Origin: an uncultured Clostridia bacterium
GTDB lineage: Bacteria > Bacillota > Clostridia > TANB77 > CAG-508
DNA length: 21,423 nucleotides
Direction: 5' to 3'
Assembly (NCBI GenBank): GCA_948528155.1
Contig: CAOSZT010000021.1
Span: forward strand, 1-21,423
The position numbers were made by a program, and so were the translations under genes. Below the pieces are notes generated by a model. That model saw only the letters and a program-made list of their open reading frames with translations, did not search any database and was not told the DNA's origin. The first letter of the stretch is position 1; every line of letters starts with the position of its first letter. This document shows positions 20,678 through 21,423 of the stretch, piece by piece.

Positions 20678-21423
20678 TAGTTTCCACCTCCAATTTGTCT
20701 TGCTACTACGACTAATCTTCCATTTTTATGGCTATATTCACAAGTAGAAAGTGTAATCAATTTATCACCATATTGTGGTGTTATTTCTGTATTATATAGT
20801 GATAGTTCTTTTGTTTTATTTATAAAAGAATTAAACTCTATTTTACTATTAAAATTTGTATAGTTATAATACTTAAAACTGTTAGAATCATATAATACTG
20901 TTTTAAATATTGAAAAAATCTCATACTTATCTTTTATTGTTTCGTTATCTTGTAATGTGTAAAAATCAATTATTTTATGACTATTGTAAAAATCTTTTGA
21001 TTTATAATTTTCTAATGCACCAAACATTTTAGAGTTCATCATGTGATGCCCATATATAATAATGTTATCACTAGTTTTATCACAGCCGTCTGCAAGAAAT
21101 GGTGTACCATAACTAGAATATTTTTTATAAAAATCTTTTCGCAAATAATAGTTTTTAATATTTGATTTCATTACAGGATAATCAATAGTCATATTTTCAA
21201 TTCTAATCCACCCAATAAGGTCATTATTAATTTCATATAAGGAATTTAACGTTACTTGATTTTTATTTTCTTCTTGTTCATTCTCGTTTGAATCTTCGAT
21301 AATTTGAACTAGCTCATCAAAGGTATTTTCTTGTTCCTTGTTTTGTTTTAGTTCTTTAAAAATAAAGTAAGGGGCTGTAAAAAAAGTCCCAACGAAAAAT
21401 GAGATTTGAGTTAGAATTTTAAC
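20659..21423 (-). CDS. Class B sortase, 5' end cut by window edge
   Basis: A transpeptidase that links surface proteins to the cell wall. The frame stays open to the window edge, so an internal ATG at 21192 is not the true start. Upstream of it the frame reads a hydrophobic segment (FFVGTFFTAPYFIF), a Gln/Glu/Asn-rich spacer, and the typical class B stretch LYEINNDLIGWIRIENMTID ahead of YPVM. The catalytic residues are present: His in IYGHHMM, Cys in TLSTCEYS, and Arg in VVVARQ. At least 254 residues are visible. It is coupled by overlap to the CHAP-domain gene. Class B sortases are usual next to CD1107/CD1108-type genes in clostridial ICEs, presumably to anchor a mating or surface protein. 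Confidence 0.92.
   Translation of the reverse strand, partial: VKILTQISFFVGTFFTAPYFIFKELKQNKEQENTFDELVQIIEDSNENEQEENKNQVTLNSLYEINNDLIGWIRIENMTIDYPVMKSNIKNYYLRKDFYKKYSSYGTPFLADGCDKTSDNIIIYGHHMMNSKMFGALENYKSKDFYNSHKIIDFYTLQDNETIKDKYEIFSIFKTVLYDSNSFKYYNYTNFNSKIEFNSFINKTKELSLYNTEITPQYGDKLITLSTCEYSHKNGRLVVVARQIGGGNYWQILK

Noticed and set aside
21190..21192. ATG at 21192 as the sortase start
   Set aside because: The reading frame continues upstream to the window edge and encodes the expected membrane anchor and the class B N-terminal motif.
1..21423. CRISPR array, tRNA or rRNA genes, insertion sequences
   Set aside because: No regularly spaced repeats, no cloverleaf or rRNA sequence and no transposase were seen on either strand.

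Overview
The window is very AT-rich DNA with strong AGGAGG-type ribosome binding sites. It encodes a class B sortase, a CHAP-domain mobile-element protein, a Tn916 Orf7-like sigma factor and a Spo0A-type DNA-binding domain. Together these point to a Clostridia-type (Bacillota) host and to the accessory, regulatory and recombination end of an integrative conjugative element (ICE) of the Tn916 superfamily. Almost every gene is on the minus strand, so the element reads from right to left.

Right end (about 18550-21423): the tail of the conjugation module. It holds a class B sortase cut by the window edge, a large CHAP-domain hydrolase that overlaps it and starts with TTG, and an unknown 168-residue protein, closed by a 17-bp-stem terminator.

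Middle (6412-18367): one long minus-strand operon of about 20 cargo genes with very short gaps. These are small single-domain proteins: Nudix, cupin, two GNATs, CYTH, HD, DUF5680, a catalytically degenerate 2-hydroxyacid dehydrogenase, an S66 LD-carboxypeptidase, a gene broken by an in-frame TAG, SET, SGNH hydrolase, threonine aldolase, flavodoxin, GyrI-like, and five membrane or membrane-anchored proteins. The cargo sits where tet(M) sits in Tn916. No classical drug-resistance gene was recognised.

Control island (3975-6367): an XRE repressor on the plus strand (Tn916 Orf9-like position), a stand-alone CheY-like receiver, a stand-alone Spo0A C-terminal DNA-binding domain, then a Tn916 Orf7/Orf8-like sigma factor and HTH pair. 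The intergenic region between the Spo0A-like gene and the sigma gene carries an exact Spo0A box (TGTCGAA) with a half-conserved copy exactly 10 bp away. The sigma-factor ribosome binding site is buried in a long hairpin.

Left end (1-3947): in place of Tn916 xis/int there is an apparently untranslated 339-nt region that can fold into many helices, a one-helix membrane protein, a PemK/MazF-like protein without an obvious antitoxin, two translationally coupled Xer-like tyrosine recombinases, and a 110-residue acidic protein. A perfect inverted repeat with Xer-like 11-6-11 geometry lies just upstream of the recombinases. The first 244 bases are low-complexity and may be near the element end.

The most notable points are the structured RNA candidate tied to the recombination module, and the split-Spo0A circuit with 0A boxes beside the ICE sigma operon. 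All functions are inferred from sequence reading only; no searches were run.
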